Assembly: GCA_935421135.1 (NCBI GenBank)
Contig: OW285196.1
Coordinates: forward strand, 5,251,001-5,315,000
DNA: 64,000 nt
Source: Bugulina stolonifera
Lineage: Eukaryota > Bryozoa > Gymnolaemata > Cheilostomatida > Bugulidae
Reading direction: 5' to 3'
In this document: positions 22,882-34,096 of the stretch, piece after piece
Layout of the letters: each line of letters begins with the position of its first letter
Position numbering within the stretch: the first letter of the stretch is position 1
Position numbers and translations under genes: made by a program
The notes under the pieces: model-generated
Told to the model about the DNA's origin: nothing
What the model saw: the letters and a program-made list of their open reading frames with translations, nothing else
Databases searched by the model: none

Positions 22882-23072
22882 CTCAAGCCCATCATTAGAA
22901 TCTCTTATATTGATATTGGTAATCCTGAGTCTGATTCCATAGCCAGTAGGAGCTGAGATGTACCATGAGCAATCCCGGTCATCATAATAGTACCTATAGC
23001 GATCAGACGGTGGATAAAAGTATTCATCTGTAGTTCCAGCACTTAGATGGCCACCACATTGCTGAGCATCTG
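22882..23072 (-). CDS. host exon: first half of a CUB domain
   Basis: Bounded by an acceptor (CTAATTTAG) at 23073 and a donor (GTACAT) at 22881. Translation includes QQCGGHLSAG, then DDRDCSWYISAPTGYGIRLRI and ends DGLE: the classic CUB pattern C-G-G, D-C-x-W-x-I-x-A-P-x-G-Y-x-I. It joins in phase 0 to the exon at 10499-10338. The upstream phase is 1 (two bases of a codon come first), so more 5' exons exist at higher coordinates. The product should be secreted or at the cell surface. Confidence 0.8.
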
Positions 23073-24460
23073 CTAAATTAGAACAAATAATCCAAGTGAC
23101 AGGAAATTGTTATGGCCAGTGTTGAGTTTTAAGTTAAGGAACTGCTTTAGTTCACTAGTATTAAGAACCAATGCAGTGACATACCTTTCAACTTTGTAAA
23201 CCATACCACAACCTTGATCCCAATCACACATACAATATAGGGAATAACATCAACATATTACAACGTGAAGACAACATCAACCTGATGTGAGGTGGATGTT
23301 GAAGGTAATCTTAACTCAATATCTAATACAAATGTAAATTATCCGGCCATACAGCTGAGACCACATTGTTTCAGGATTGGCTCTCAATACTGAGAGTGAT
23401 ATATTTTGGTGCACTGCCTCCGCTATACCAAATAGTTTTTCTATGTAAATAAATAACCAACTACATGTACATGTATATAAATAGTTATTGCCTGGGATTG
23501 CATTCATAAATGTGGGCTGATGGCCAACTAGCCACCTGGTATTAGCCATATCATTTTACATTGACTCAACCCCCCAACCCATCACTGTAACTGAGGCTAC
23601 ACTAGGTATTTGGCTCCCCTGGAGCAGCTGTTGGGTAGTAAACTGATGTTAACAACTAGTAACTCTAGAACTAAGGAAGTCTACTAATAAATAAAGATAT
23701 TTTTATAGCATTGAGGACAAGACGGTCATCCTTTTTAGCAAGTATAATTCAATAGGATAGGCTTTTGTACAAATATTACCTAACTGTTACTGGTGGTTAC
23801 TTTCCCTATATTTATATTGGTGTCATATACGTAATGTAAAGCCTCTATGACCAATTCTAACTTGTCCCGTTAAGTCTTAGTCTTATTTGCTTGTCTTTTC
23901 AGGCCAACTGGTATGAATAGCAGCAATGTTAGTAGTCGTCTCTCAACTCCAGATGCTGACGCACAACTCAATGTCCTACCCTTGACATTCAGTGCTGTGA
24001 GTACACCTGTTTTTGTGTTCACGTGTGAGGCTGTGTGGAGTAGGAGTACTGTGACATACTCAGATAAACCAGTAAGGTAATTGATAACTGGAGGCTTAAA
24101 GATGGGGCCTGTGTAAGTTTAGTGGGAGGCTGAGGCATAAAGGTGAGCATTGGGTAATTCTATGAAATCATTACAAGATACCAATAAGATATTTATGGTT
24201 ACGAAATGTGTGAAATCAAACATACAATGTAAGTGTTGCAGTTATAAAATTATACAAACAAAACTTCACAACGAAAACGACGTCTGAGTTTACAAAATTG
24301 ACATTTTAAAAAGCTTACCCGCGAATATGAAGTATAGAAGGATCCCACAGATGACAAAAAAGTGCATTTTAAGCAGTTTTGTTATCAGTTTATATGTAAA
24401 TCTAGAGTATGTGTTAAAATTTAGTCTAGCAGATAGGACAACCAAGTCTTTGCAGTCTGC
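23073..24460. other. non-coding stretch, nothing recognised
   Basis: Probable intron of the minus-strand CUB gene. It contains one ACATGTACATGTA palindrome near 23463. No supported exon. Confidence 0.45.
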
Positions 24461-24462
24461 AA

Positions 24463-25410
24463 GACTAATTTAGACTAGTTTTGTTTTGCCTTCTTGTTGA
24501 TTTTGCTTCTTATCACTATTTGAGTTAATAGACATTGCTTGCCAACATAGGGCGGATTTTAGGACGAAATAGAGAAACTAGTTTTACTCTTATCTACAAT
24601 TTGTCATCCATTTTCCAAATGAATTTGCATTACCAGGCAGATAATTTCTGCAAGATACTGTTTTATTAGTTTTCCAGCTACTGTTTGATTCACCACATTG
24701 ATGTGAAGGAGGAAAATAACTTAAGCAGAGATCTATTATACTTGTGACAATGGAATGCTATATAAATTAGTAACAGAGTATGCTGTTACAGTCAGTTGAA
24801 CCTCTGAATTCCTCATCAGTTTGATAATTCATGGTTGCGCTATGTGCCAGTAAGAAAAGTATTAGCTAGAAAGTGAATCTTTACACTATTATATTGTACA
24901 ACTAATTTAGAACAGTTTTGCTTTGTTTTCCTGTTGGCTATGTTCCCATATTACTGTATTTGAGTTAATAGACATGCTTGGCAATAGAAAAGAAACTTTA
25001 GCATGGAATAATGGCAAAATTTCTATGCTTATCATCAACTTGTCATTGATTTTCTTGTGGGGTTTAAATTATCAGACATACATGTATACAATACAATATG
25101 ACAATATGACAGACATATATATACCATGTGACATGTACATGTCACGTACATGTAAGTGCTTTAACTACATGTGTTTATTAGTTTTCCAGTTATTCACTAC
25201 ATGCATACAAATGTACAACAAGATAAAATCAAATAGTGAAAGAGGAAAACTGAGAGTTAAAATAGCATAAACAGATGTGACATGTGACAAGAGAATGCTA
25301 AATAAATTAGTAACAGAGTATTCAGTTTCAGTCTGTTGAGCCTCCTAATTTATTATCAGTTTGATAATATCATGTGCCAATAAGCAAAATACTAGCTAGA
25401 AAGTGAATCT
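24463..25410. repeat. direct tandem duplication, about 430-510 bp x 2
   Basis: 24463-24897 and 24898-25410 share long blocks (TTTGAGTTAATAGACAT, TAAATTAGTAACAGAGTAT, ATCAGTTTGATAAT, AGCTAGAAAGTGAATCT) in the same order. Copies have diverged and the second carries an (ACATGT)n insertion near 25130. The 115-residue frame 24923-25270 lies in it and has no domain. Confidence 0.7.
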
Positions 25411-25790
25411 ATCACTAGATAGTCTCATAGTCACAAGATATCAAGGGTGCCTAGAGTAACCTCCCCACCTCTTTTTAGAATCACAGAGTTGTTCAGGCGC
25501 TGGAGTTTCTCTGCCATGATTACCACCTCATCTCTTGCTCAACAGCGCAGGCATCTCCAATAAATGTCTGAAGCTTTCATAACAATGCTGGTTCTGACTT
25601 GTACTATACACATAACTGTTCCATGGGGGAATGACTCCATGCTAAAGTTGGGGGAAAATCAATAAAAATATAATATATAGATTGGCATTTTACTGTTGAA
25701 TAGCCTACGAATAACTATCAAGTGTCTGTATACTATTCTTGTGCCTGGCGAGGTAGCTGGTAGCTGAGGCGCAGCCATGCAAGACACAGG

Positions 25791-26198
25791 AGTAGTATAG
25801 TCAGTGCACTTCTAGACAGACACGCACTCATTGACCCCTGTTTTCAACCAATCACAAGCCGGTATTTCCGATTTCAACCAATCACAGAAGAGCACAAAAA
25901 TTTTGCACACGACCTTGCCAAGGTCACCCCAAAATCCCCCCTTCTGATTGGTCGAAAAAACATTTGCACACTTGACCCCGAACCCGGCCACGACCCCTTC
26001 CCTCCCTCCTTCCCGCCCTCCTCCCCCTCCCCCACCTCCCACTCCTCCCCCACTCCCCGCCACCGCCCTCGTCCCGTCCGCGCCACCGCCGTCGCCGCCG
26101 CCGCCACCGCCGCCCTCACCGCCGCCGCCACCACCGCCCTCACCGCCGCCGCCGCCACCGCCGCCACAACCGCCACCGCCGCCACCGCCACCACCACC

Positions 26199-26229
<31 letters not shown>

Positions 26230-26491
26230 TCACCGTCATCACCGCCACCCCTCCTCCGCCGCCGCCCACCCTCCCCCCCCCGCAACCCCCACTCACCCGA
26301 ACGACCGATCGTTTGAGGCGGTCAAGCCGCGTCCGCCCACGTTGCGTGCGGCGCCGACCGTACACGTGGAGGCGACGCCGGTGCCCCGTATCCACCGGGC
26401 CAAGCGACTAGGCAGCGGCCCGCCGCTTCTCCCGAGCCCTCCACTCGAAAAGCTTGTGATCTAAACGAGCGAATTCGGCTGCGCTTCGCCT
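25791..26491 (+). repeat. Element A left TIR
   Basis: It pairs with 33789-34487. In order from the end: a 48-bp terminal motif, two ACCAATCAC boxes and one inverted TGATTGGTC (about 25847-25955), then about 320 bp of GCC/CCG-rich low-complexity DNA, then unique sequence ending GCTGCGCTTCGCCT. The long Pro- or Gly-rich frames on both strands (25812-26395) are products of the GCC repeats and are not annotated as genes. Confidence 0.93.
25847..25955. promoter_or_regulatory. cluster of three CCAAT boxes in the TIR
   Basis: ACCAATCAC occurs twice (near 25849 and 25875) and the inverted ATTGGTC once (near 25947). CCAAT boxes flanked like this are the binding site of NF-Y in animals. The same cluster is repeated in inverse order in the right TIR (about 34322-34432). 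A promoter role is inferred. Confidence 0.5.
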
Positions 26492-26519
26492 GTGTTAAAA
26501 CACAATTGAAAGAATAAAA

Positions 26520-26728
26520 GACACATATTTAAAAGAGTATGTCATATCTATTATTAGCAAGAAAGTCTGTGTGCATGTGTTAAGACAGTGTATATTATAC
26601 ATTAGATAAACTTTTCACAATAGTAGCAATAGAATAAATAAAAGGTTGTGTGCATGTGTTAAGTCAGCATTATGTAATATATTAAATAAACTTTTCACAA
26701 TAGTAGCAATAGAATAAATAAAAGAGGA
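26520..26728 (-). repeat. left subterminal repeats of element A (2 copies)
   Basis: Two copies of a unit containing TGTGTGCATGTGTTAAG, AACTTTTCACAATAGTAGC and AATAGAATAAATAAAAG. They are inverted relative to the five copies at about 32975-33600, so AT-rich iterated sequence sits just inside both TIRs. Confidence 0.8.
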
Positions 26729-26741
26729 GTTTAGGTACTTA

Positions 26742-28187
26742 TTACTCATCTTCATCAGAAGTCGTAGGAGCTATAATGTTTACGACTTCGGTCTCAGCAT
26801 ACTCTAATTGATATGCTCCAGCTCCAAACTCTTGACACAGTCTTACCTACAAGATGATTTTAGTTTTTTACTCAGACGAATATCACTCAAGGTGGGCAAA
26901 GCAAGAAACCTATACTTCTTTATGTTGTTGGTCCCTTACCATATCTGCTGATTTGTAGAGGTGAGCTAGTTGTTGAGGGGTTTCACTTTTGTAGTTACGA
27001 ACTTCAGAATCAGCTCCCAATCTTAGACATGTATGTAGACATTCGTAGTCTTCATTCTCTACGGCAATGTGAGATGGGGCGTATCCATCTCCCATTCGCT
27101 ATAATATCAAACAAGAGAATAGAATTAAACTCCCCATCTAACTTATCAATTCGATCTACTCTACTTTTATTCCACTGTAATGTATTCACTTACCCTCATA
27201 TCTAAGTCAGCCCGAGTATTTTTTTTTAGTACCTTTAGTGCCTCTCTATGCTTGCTGCTATGCGCTGTTTCAACAATGAGGTGGACTACACTCCTTCCAT
27301 CATGATTGTAGCTCTGTACATTGTCTTGGGGAAGTGATTTGTAAGGAACTCTGAAGTATGGATGCTTTACTTCTGCTCTGGTCAAACTTGTGGTTAGAGC
27401 ATGAATAACCTTAGCTCTACCCAGACGTGCAGCAATGTGAAGAGAGGTGTCACCTTCCAAATAAACATTAGCAATATAGATAAGTACCGAATTGTTACAA
27501 GTTTTGCAACACTTTATTTTTTAACAAGCAATGCATGCAAACATTGGTGCTATAAAACACTAACCCCAAGCATCGGCTATTGCTCCATCCGCTCCCCTTG
27601 TGATGATGAGGCGAATTAGTGAATCCGAACAATAAGACTGTACAGTTAGGTGAAGTAACGTCTGCCGATTCGCATTCTTTGTATTCAGTTGTTTGTGACT
27701 CCTCGCAACAAATACCGCGAGTGCAACGGCTCTCTCATCTCTATCTCGGGCTGCTTCTAGTACCTCACTACATCATTTAGCATGATATTTGTTTTTCACA
27801 TAGTTGAGAGGTAGTTATATGGGAAATTTGTCTATCATATGTTATTTTGATCATAAAAGACAATACTAAACAAAAAAAAAAAAAATAGTTGGAAGTATGT
27901 ATAACTTACAACTCTTCATCCTTTCCATCTTGCTCCCAAAAGATAGAACGAATTTCTTCTAGTAACTGTGTGCTAAGCTTATTACGAATATCGGTTAAAG
28001 GATCCCATTTCTGCCAGTCTAGAGGTAAGCTTTTTTGGAGAAAGAGCTCAGACACCCCCTCAAATAAGTCTTTATTCTCATACTTGCTTTGTTCTGTACA
28101 TCTTTCCACTGTTACCTTCATCAGCTCTTGGTTTATAGGAGTCATTAGCTTGTTGCTATACTCGCTTGATCCATATCCACTTTCCAT
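26742..28187 (-). CDS. IkB-like ankyrin-repeat protein, five exons
   Basis: Exons 28187-27910, 27767-27565, 27453-27194, 27098-26940 and 26846-26742 join in frame at GT-AG sites to give 334 residues. After an N-terminal region of about 90 residues come about six ankyrin repeats (NRQTLLHLTVQ, WGDTSLHIAARLG, DGRSVVHLIVE, GYAPSHIAVENEDYECL) with IRLIITRGAD- and CLRLGAD-type helices. The last repeats (GADSEVRNYKSETPQQLA) resemble those of the IkB/Cactus family. Residues 2-7 are ESGYGS, matching the (D/E)SGxxS phosphodegron that recruits beta-TrCP to IkB. The C-terminus is acidic (TSDEDE). A TATATAAAG box lies about 85-95 bp upstream on the minus strand (28269-28281). A role as an NF-kB inhibitor is inferred; it may be a captured host gene. 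Confidence 0.82.
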
Positions 28188-28268
28188 GCTATTTGTGTGC
28201 TAACCTTCTTTAATTTCTATTAAGAACAGACTGGAGCTAGAAAGAGTTAACTAAACTACTGTTTCCAC

Positions 28269-28281
28269 CTCTCTTTATATA
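28269..28281 (-). promoter_or_regulatory. TATA box of the ankyrin gene
   Basis: CTATATAAAGAG on the minus strand, about 85 bp before the start codon and between the satellite array and the gene. Confidence 0.5.
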
Positions 28282-28339
28282 GTGAATAAAAAGATACAAA
28301 TAAAGCTGATTGGCTAACAGCATATACATTGGAGTGCAT

Positions 28340-29705
28340 TGGAAACACATCAGAGTGCATCGAATTACATCGGGAAAGATCGAAAACACATAGGGAAACA
28401 TCGAAACACATCGGGAAAGGTCGAAAACACATCGGGGGAGGTCGAAAACACATCGAGACACATCGAATCACATCGGGGGAGGTCGAAAACACATCGGGAC
28501 ACATCGAATCACATCGGGGGAGGTCGAAAACACATCGGGTCACATCGAATCACATCGGGGGAGGTCGAAAACACATCGAATCACATCGGGGGAGGTCGAA
28601 AACACATCGGGGGAGGTCGAAAACACATCGAATCACATCGGGGGAGGTCGAAAACACATCGGGACACATCGAATCACATCGGGGGAGGTCGAAAACACAT
28701 CGAATCACATCGGGGGAGGTCGAAAACACATCGGGGGAGGTGGAAAACACATCGAATCACATCGGGGGAGGTCGAAAACACATCGGGGGAGATCGAAAAC
28801 ACATCGAATCACATCGGGGGAGGTCGAAAACACATCGGGGGAGGTCGAAAACACATCGGGACACATCGAATCACATCGGGGGAGGTCGAAAACACATCGG
28901 GTCATATCGAATCACATCGGGGGAGGTCGAAAACACATCGAATCACATCGGGGGAGGTCGAAAACACATCGGGACACATCGAATCACATCGGGGGAGGTC
29001 GAAAACACATCGAATCACATCGGGGGAGGTCGAAAACACATCGGGGGAGGTCGAAAACACATCGAATCACATCGGGGGAGGTCGAAAACACATCGGGGGA
29101 GGTCGAAAACACATCGGGACACAACGATTCACATCGGGGGAGGTCGAAAACACATCGGGTCACATCGAATCACATCGGGGGAGGTCGAAAACACATCGAA
29201 TCACATCGGGGGAGGTCGAAAACACATCGGGGGAGGTCGAAAACACATCGAATCACATCGGGGGAGGTCGAAAACACATCGGGACACATCGAATCACATC
29301 GGGGGAGGTCGAGAACACATCGGGACACATCGAATCACATCGGGGGAGGTCAAAAACACATCGGGTTACATCGGGGAAGGTCAAAAACACATCGAGACAC
29401 ATCGAATCACATCGGGGGAGGTCGAAAACACATCGGGGGAGGTAAAAAACACATCGGGTTACATCGGGTTACATCGGGTTACATCGGGTCACATCGGGGA
29501 AGGTCGAAAACACATCGGGACACATCGAATCACATCGGGGGAGGTCGAAAACACATCGAGACACATCGAATCACATCGGGGGAGGTCGAAAACACATCGG
29601 GGGAGGTCGAAAACACATCGGGTTACATCGGGTTACATCGGGTTACATCGGGTTACATCGGGTTACATCGGGTTACATCGGGTTACATCGAATCACATCG
29701 GGATG
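28340..29705 (+). repeat. CACATCG satellite array of element A
   Basis: About 1.35 kb made almost wholly of short units that all begin CACATCG: a 21-mer (CACATCGGGGGAGGTCGAAAA), CACATCGAAT, CACATCGGGA and, at the right end, many TTACATCGGG. Units vary in order but not in phase. The array occupies the space between the divergent ankyrin gene and the Ser/Thr-rich gene. Several frames are open across it (28329-29711, 28339-29445) only because the repeat lacks stops. Candidate roles are replication origin, shared enhancer or recombination hot spot; none is proven. Confidence 0.93.
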
Positions 29706-29873
29706 CAATAAATCAGACTAAAAAAAGGCAAATCACTTCTGATTGGACAGAGATTTCCATAAAAGCAAGCGTGAGAGAGGATTTTTATCATTACCACTCA
29801 ACCACCTAGTAAAGACTTGCAACTCTGTGGATATTTACTAATTTCTCTGAATAAACATCACTCAACAATTAAT

Positions 29874-32810
29874 ATGGTGAGTAAACTTATTTTAATATGT
29901 ATTTTAGTATGAATTTACTCATTTGAGTTAACATTGGGACTAATTCTATTTTAGTAGTGATATAATACTCCCTTGGTATGACCAGAGCTTAGAAACTTTG
30001 TAAGCTTATGTATTAAACTGTTTTGATTCTCAACATGAGAGCAAGTATGTAGAGATCTGATCTGTCTATACTACAATTTGTGTGACCGGAGCTTAGAAGC
30101 TTTATATGTTGTGAGATTTGTTTTCAATATAAGTAGTTATACCACTAGTAGTGTAATAAGTATCAAAACAGTTTATTACCACTTGTACTGGCTATACTAG
30201 TACATCCTAGCTATTTTAATATGTATTTTAATATGAACTTACTCATTTGAGTTAACATTGGGGCTAATTATATTTTAGTAGTGGTATGATTCTCCTTTGG
30301 TATGTCCAGGGCTTAAAAACGTTGTAAGCTTATATATTAAACTGTTTTGATTCTCAACATGAGAGCGTGTGTGTAGAGATCTGCTCTGTCTATACTACAA
30401 TCAGTGTGACCAGAGCTTAGAAACTTTATTATAAGTGGTTATACCACTGTAGTGTTTCTTTCTTTAGTAACTATGTTGCATTAGTAGTTCCATCTACTTG
30501 ACTCATGCTTTGGTATATGTTTATTACTCTACATATACTTACAGGCTTCTACATCTAAATATCAAAGAAAGAAATATATAAGAAAAATTAAAACATCAAA
30601 GAAAGGTATGAAGTATATGATTACGTACGATTCGGAAGACAGAAGACGAATCTCGAGGAAAAGAATCCCATCTCCAGAAATGGTTAGTCTATTATCTTAT
30701 TTGTTCACACATGCATTACACCTTCAATCCACTATGGTGTTGGGTTTCTAAGATGTCAAAGGAGATTACTGACATTTCTTCAGAAGTACATGTTAGTTAC
30801 ACATAATGATGATGTACTTTTTTATACTATAAGCCTCTTACCATGTCTAGAATGTCAAAAGAGACTACTTCCTTTTTAAAACCAGATGTTAATTAGCCAT
30901 AGTATGATTTTCTCTAATTCTATAAGTCTCTTACCATGTCTAAGATGTTAAAGATTAGTGATATTTTTATTATAAGTATTGCACTTTCTTTCTTATGTAT
31001 TATTTTTATCAATAATACACTTTTTTTTTTTTCTTTTCTTATGTGAAAAAATATAACATAAATTACAACTGGTTTTCTTATGTTAATGATGTATTTCTCT
31101 TTATGTGAGTAAATAGACAGGCTTTAGTAGACTTGCTTAGTACTTAGAGTGCTAGTTTTTTCATCAAATTCCTCAAAAATCATATATTACAAATAACTAT
31201 GTTAATGTAGTTTGTTAATTAGTCTCTGCACATTTTATTTACATTATAGAATGAAAAAGAAACAGAACTAGGGGAAGAAGAAATTGCGTTATTTGAAGAA
31301 TGTGGGGGAGTAGATGGGTTCGAGATAGGTAAGAATGATCTAGTATCTATTTGTATATTTAGAATCTTTTTTTTTTTTTTTTTTTTCTGATTTACAAGTA
31401 AGTCATATGTTCTCTCTCACTTATTCTTGTTATTTTCTTTCTTTTTTAGGACTCAGAGCAAAGTCGATATGTAAGGGGGGTCTAAGATTCTATGTCTTTG
31501 TTAGTGATGAGACAAAAATAAGACTGGAGATGTCACTAACAAAGCCATTTGAATCGGACGACCCCTGCTTTTTATGCAAAAAGAATGTTGGGCACCGACG
31601 AGGTGTCCACATTCAACAACATTTTTTGCTCCGAATCTGTTTTTGCTATCACATAACAGTAGATGATGAGGGGATGAATAGACACTACAACTTTCCATCT
31701 AATCATCATATTGATGGAAAGCCCTGTCACCGACACATCTCATTCAACACACGCTTTCTAACCGATATCTATTCATTAAAAAAGACCATATCCTTTTTGC
31801 AAAGGGTCACTGGTCACTCTCCACCTTCCAAAATACTCATCCCCGCATACACTCCAACAACTGTTGGTGGGGTAGTATACCCTCCCTTCTTTAAGGGGAT
31901 GTCTACTACTCCATTCTCTTTAAAGTCTGGGGTGTGCTCTTCACAATTTCCTCTCCCTTCTCACCATCATTTTGATTCAGATGCTTCTTCCATCAGTAAC
32001 TCTCTTACTAATGGAGACATTACCATCTCTACTTCTTCTCTTACAACTACTACTATTACTACTACTCCTTCTACTACTTCTTTTCCTCCACTCTTTTCTT
32101 CACATTCACCCTCTCATTCTCCTGAAAGATCTGTAAAGTCTGGGGTGTGCTCTTCACAATTTCCTCTCCCTTCTCACCATCATTTTGATTCAGATGCTTC
32201 TTCCATCAGTAACTCTCTTACTAATGGAGACATTACCACCTCTACTTCTTCTCTTACAACTACTACTATTACTACTACCATTACTACCACTCCTTCTACT
32301 GCTTCTTTTCCCCCACTCTTTTCTTCACATTCACCCTCTCATTCTCCTGAAAGATCTGATGATACAGTTACCACTGTTTCGATACCTACTTCTACTCCCA
32401 CCTCTTCACCTGCTCCACTCTTTTTCTTAGATTCACCCTCTTTTTCTCTTGGAAGATCTAATAATACAATTACTAGTCTTTCAATACCTACTTTTATTAC
32501 TACTTCTACTACTACCACTTCTTCCTTTTCTTTAGCTTCACCCTCTCTTTCTTTTGGAAGAGAGCTACTTAGCTTGCAATCTCCTTCTTGTTCGTCTGAA
32601 CTCAATCTTAATACCCCCACCACTATTACCCCCATAGAAGAGGAGACTGTCAGTGAACTAGTTGATCAAAGCAGACTCCCCCCATCTTTTTTCTCTGGAG
32701 CAGTTGAGTATTACCGCTCTGCCATTTTTCATCTCAAGAAGAATGGGTATCACAGAGAGGTAATAGCACAAGCTGAAGCTTACCTTCGAGTCAGTGAAGA
32801 AAAGCTCTAA
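29874..32810 (+). CDS. Element A rightward gene: Cys/His-containing, Ser/Thr-rich protein, four exons
   Basis: Exons 29874-29876 (only ATG), 30545-30682, 31250-31328 and 31450-32810 join at GT-AG sites to a 526-residue protein that I cannot assign to a family. The N-terminus is strongly basic (KYQRKKYIRKIKTSKKG). Residues about 75-190 contain clustered Cys and His (DPCFLCKKNVGHRRGVHI, then CFCYH, then CHRHIS), perhaps a metal-binding domain. The middle is Ser/Thr/Pro-rich low complexity with a direct duplication of about 70 residues (31922-32131 and 32132-32356). The last 60 residues are helical (GAVEYYRSAIFHLKKNGYHREV). No signal peptide or membrane segment. The tiny first exon and repeat-rich first intron are unusual. 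Confidence 0.7.
29880..30440 (+). repeat. tandem repeats in intron 1 of the rightward gene
   Basis: Blocks such as ACTCATTTGAGTTAACATTGG, TAAACTGTTTTGATTCTCAA and GATCTG(A/C)TCTGTCTATACTA recur at 29919 onward and 30240 onward. A second small family (TCTTACCATGTCTA) follows at 30830-30960 in intron 2. Confidence 0.65.
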
Positions 32811-32974
32811 TCATCTTTCTTTAGTTTTTTTTCTTTTTTCTCCCACTCTCTTTCTCCCACTCTCTCTCTATAGTGTCTCATTCCCTCTGCATTTACTTTT
32901 ATGTGATAGCAAATCAGTGAGGATTTTTTAAAATTATTTTTTTAAATTATTATATAATGGTATTCTAACACTTA
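32811..32974. other. 3' flank of the rightward gene
   Basis: Pyrimidine-rich (TTCTTTTTTCTCCCACTCTC repeated) and then AT-rich sequence, with no clear AATAAA. No other gene. Confidence 0.4.
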
Positions 32975-33600
32975 TACACATCCTTTTGTACATTCTATTG
33001 CTACTATTGTAAAAAGTTTATTTAATGTATTATATGCGCTGACTTAACACATGCACACAGCTGTCTCTTGCTATAATAGCTATGACATACTCCTTTACAT
33101 ATGTGTCTTTTATTCTTTCAATTGTGTTTAAATCATATTATAATGATATTTCAACATGTGTACACAATCTTTATTTATTCTATTGCTACTATTGTGAAAA
33201 GTTTATTTAATGTATTATATATGCTGCCCTTAACACATGTACACAGACTTTTCTTGCTAACAATAGCTATGACACACTCCTTTACATATGTAGCTTTTTT
33301 ATTCATTCTATTGCTAGTGTTGTAAAAAGTGTATTTAATGTATTACATAATGCTGACTTAACACATACACTCAATCTTTTATTTATTCTATTGCTACTAT
33401 TGTGAAAAGTTTATCTAATGTATAATATACACTGTCTTAACACATGCACACAGACTTCCTTGCTAATAACAGATATGACATACTCTTTTAAATATGTGTT
33501 TTAACATGTGTACACAATATTTTATTCATTCTATTGTCACCATTGCGAAAAGTTTATTTAATGTATTATATATGCTGACTTAACACATGCACATGGTTCT
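32975..33600 (+). repeat. right subterminal repeats of element A (5 copies)
   Basis: Units centred on TTCTATTGCTACTATTGTGA, then AAAGTTTATTTAATGTATTA and CTTAACACATGCACAC recur at about 32991, 33178, 33307, 33377 and 33528 with variable spacers. They are the inverse of the two copies at 26520-26728. Confidence 0.8.
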
Positions 33601-33704
33601 TTGTTGTCAATACAATGTATATCATAGAAACAACCCTTCTTCCCATCAGTATATTTATAGCCAAGACTTTACACATTTCTTTATTAACAATGCAATGCGC
33701 ATCA

Positions 33705-33775
33705 TAAACCAAACCTTCCGTAGTACTTCTTCTTATCGCTGAAACCAAGCCTTCCGTAGTACTTCTTCTTATCGC
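33705..33775 (+). repeat. short direct repeat beside the right TIR
   Basis: AACCAAGCCTTCCGTAGTAC plus TTCTTCTTATCGCTGA occurs twice in tandem (about 33709-33742 and 33743-33776). Confidence 0.6.
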
Positions 33776-33788
33776 TGATGAGAGCCGT

Positions 33789-34051
33789 AGGCGAAGCGCA
33801 GCCGAATTCGCTCGTTTAGATCACAAGCTTTTCGAGTGGAGGGCTCGGGAGAAGCGGCGGGCCGCTGCCTAGTCGCTTGGCCCGGTGGATACGGGGCACC
33901 GGCGTCGCCTCCACGTGTACGGTCGGCGCCGCACGCAACGTGGGCGGATGCGGCTTGACCGCCTCAAACGATCGGTCGTTCGGGTGAGTGGGGGTTGCGG
34001 GGGGGGGGAGGGTGGGCGGCGGCGGAGGAGGGGTGGCGGTGATGACGGTGA

Positions 34052-34096
<45 letters not shown>

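Noticed and set aside
25812..26395. Poly-Gly, poly-Pro and poly-Ala frames in the A TIRs (also 33816-34490)
   Set aside because: Products of the GCC tract, open in several frames on both strands and present in both TIRs; no start, splice or domain support.
28329..29711. Open frames of 460 and 368 residues in the CACATCG array
   Set aside because: They are open only because the repeat lacks stops; several frames and both strands are open and the translation is pure repeat (HIGGGRKH, SHRGRSKTHR).
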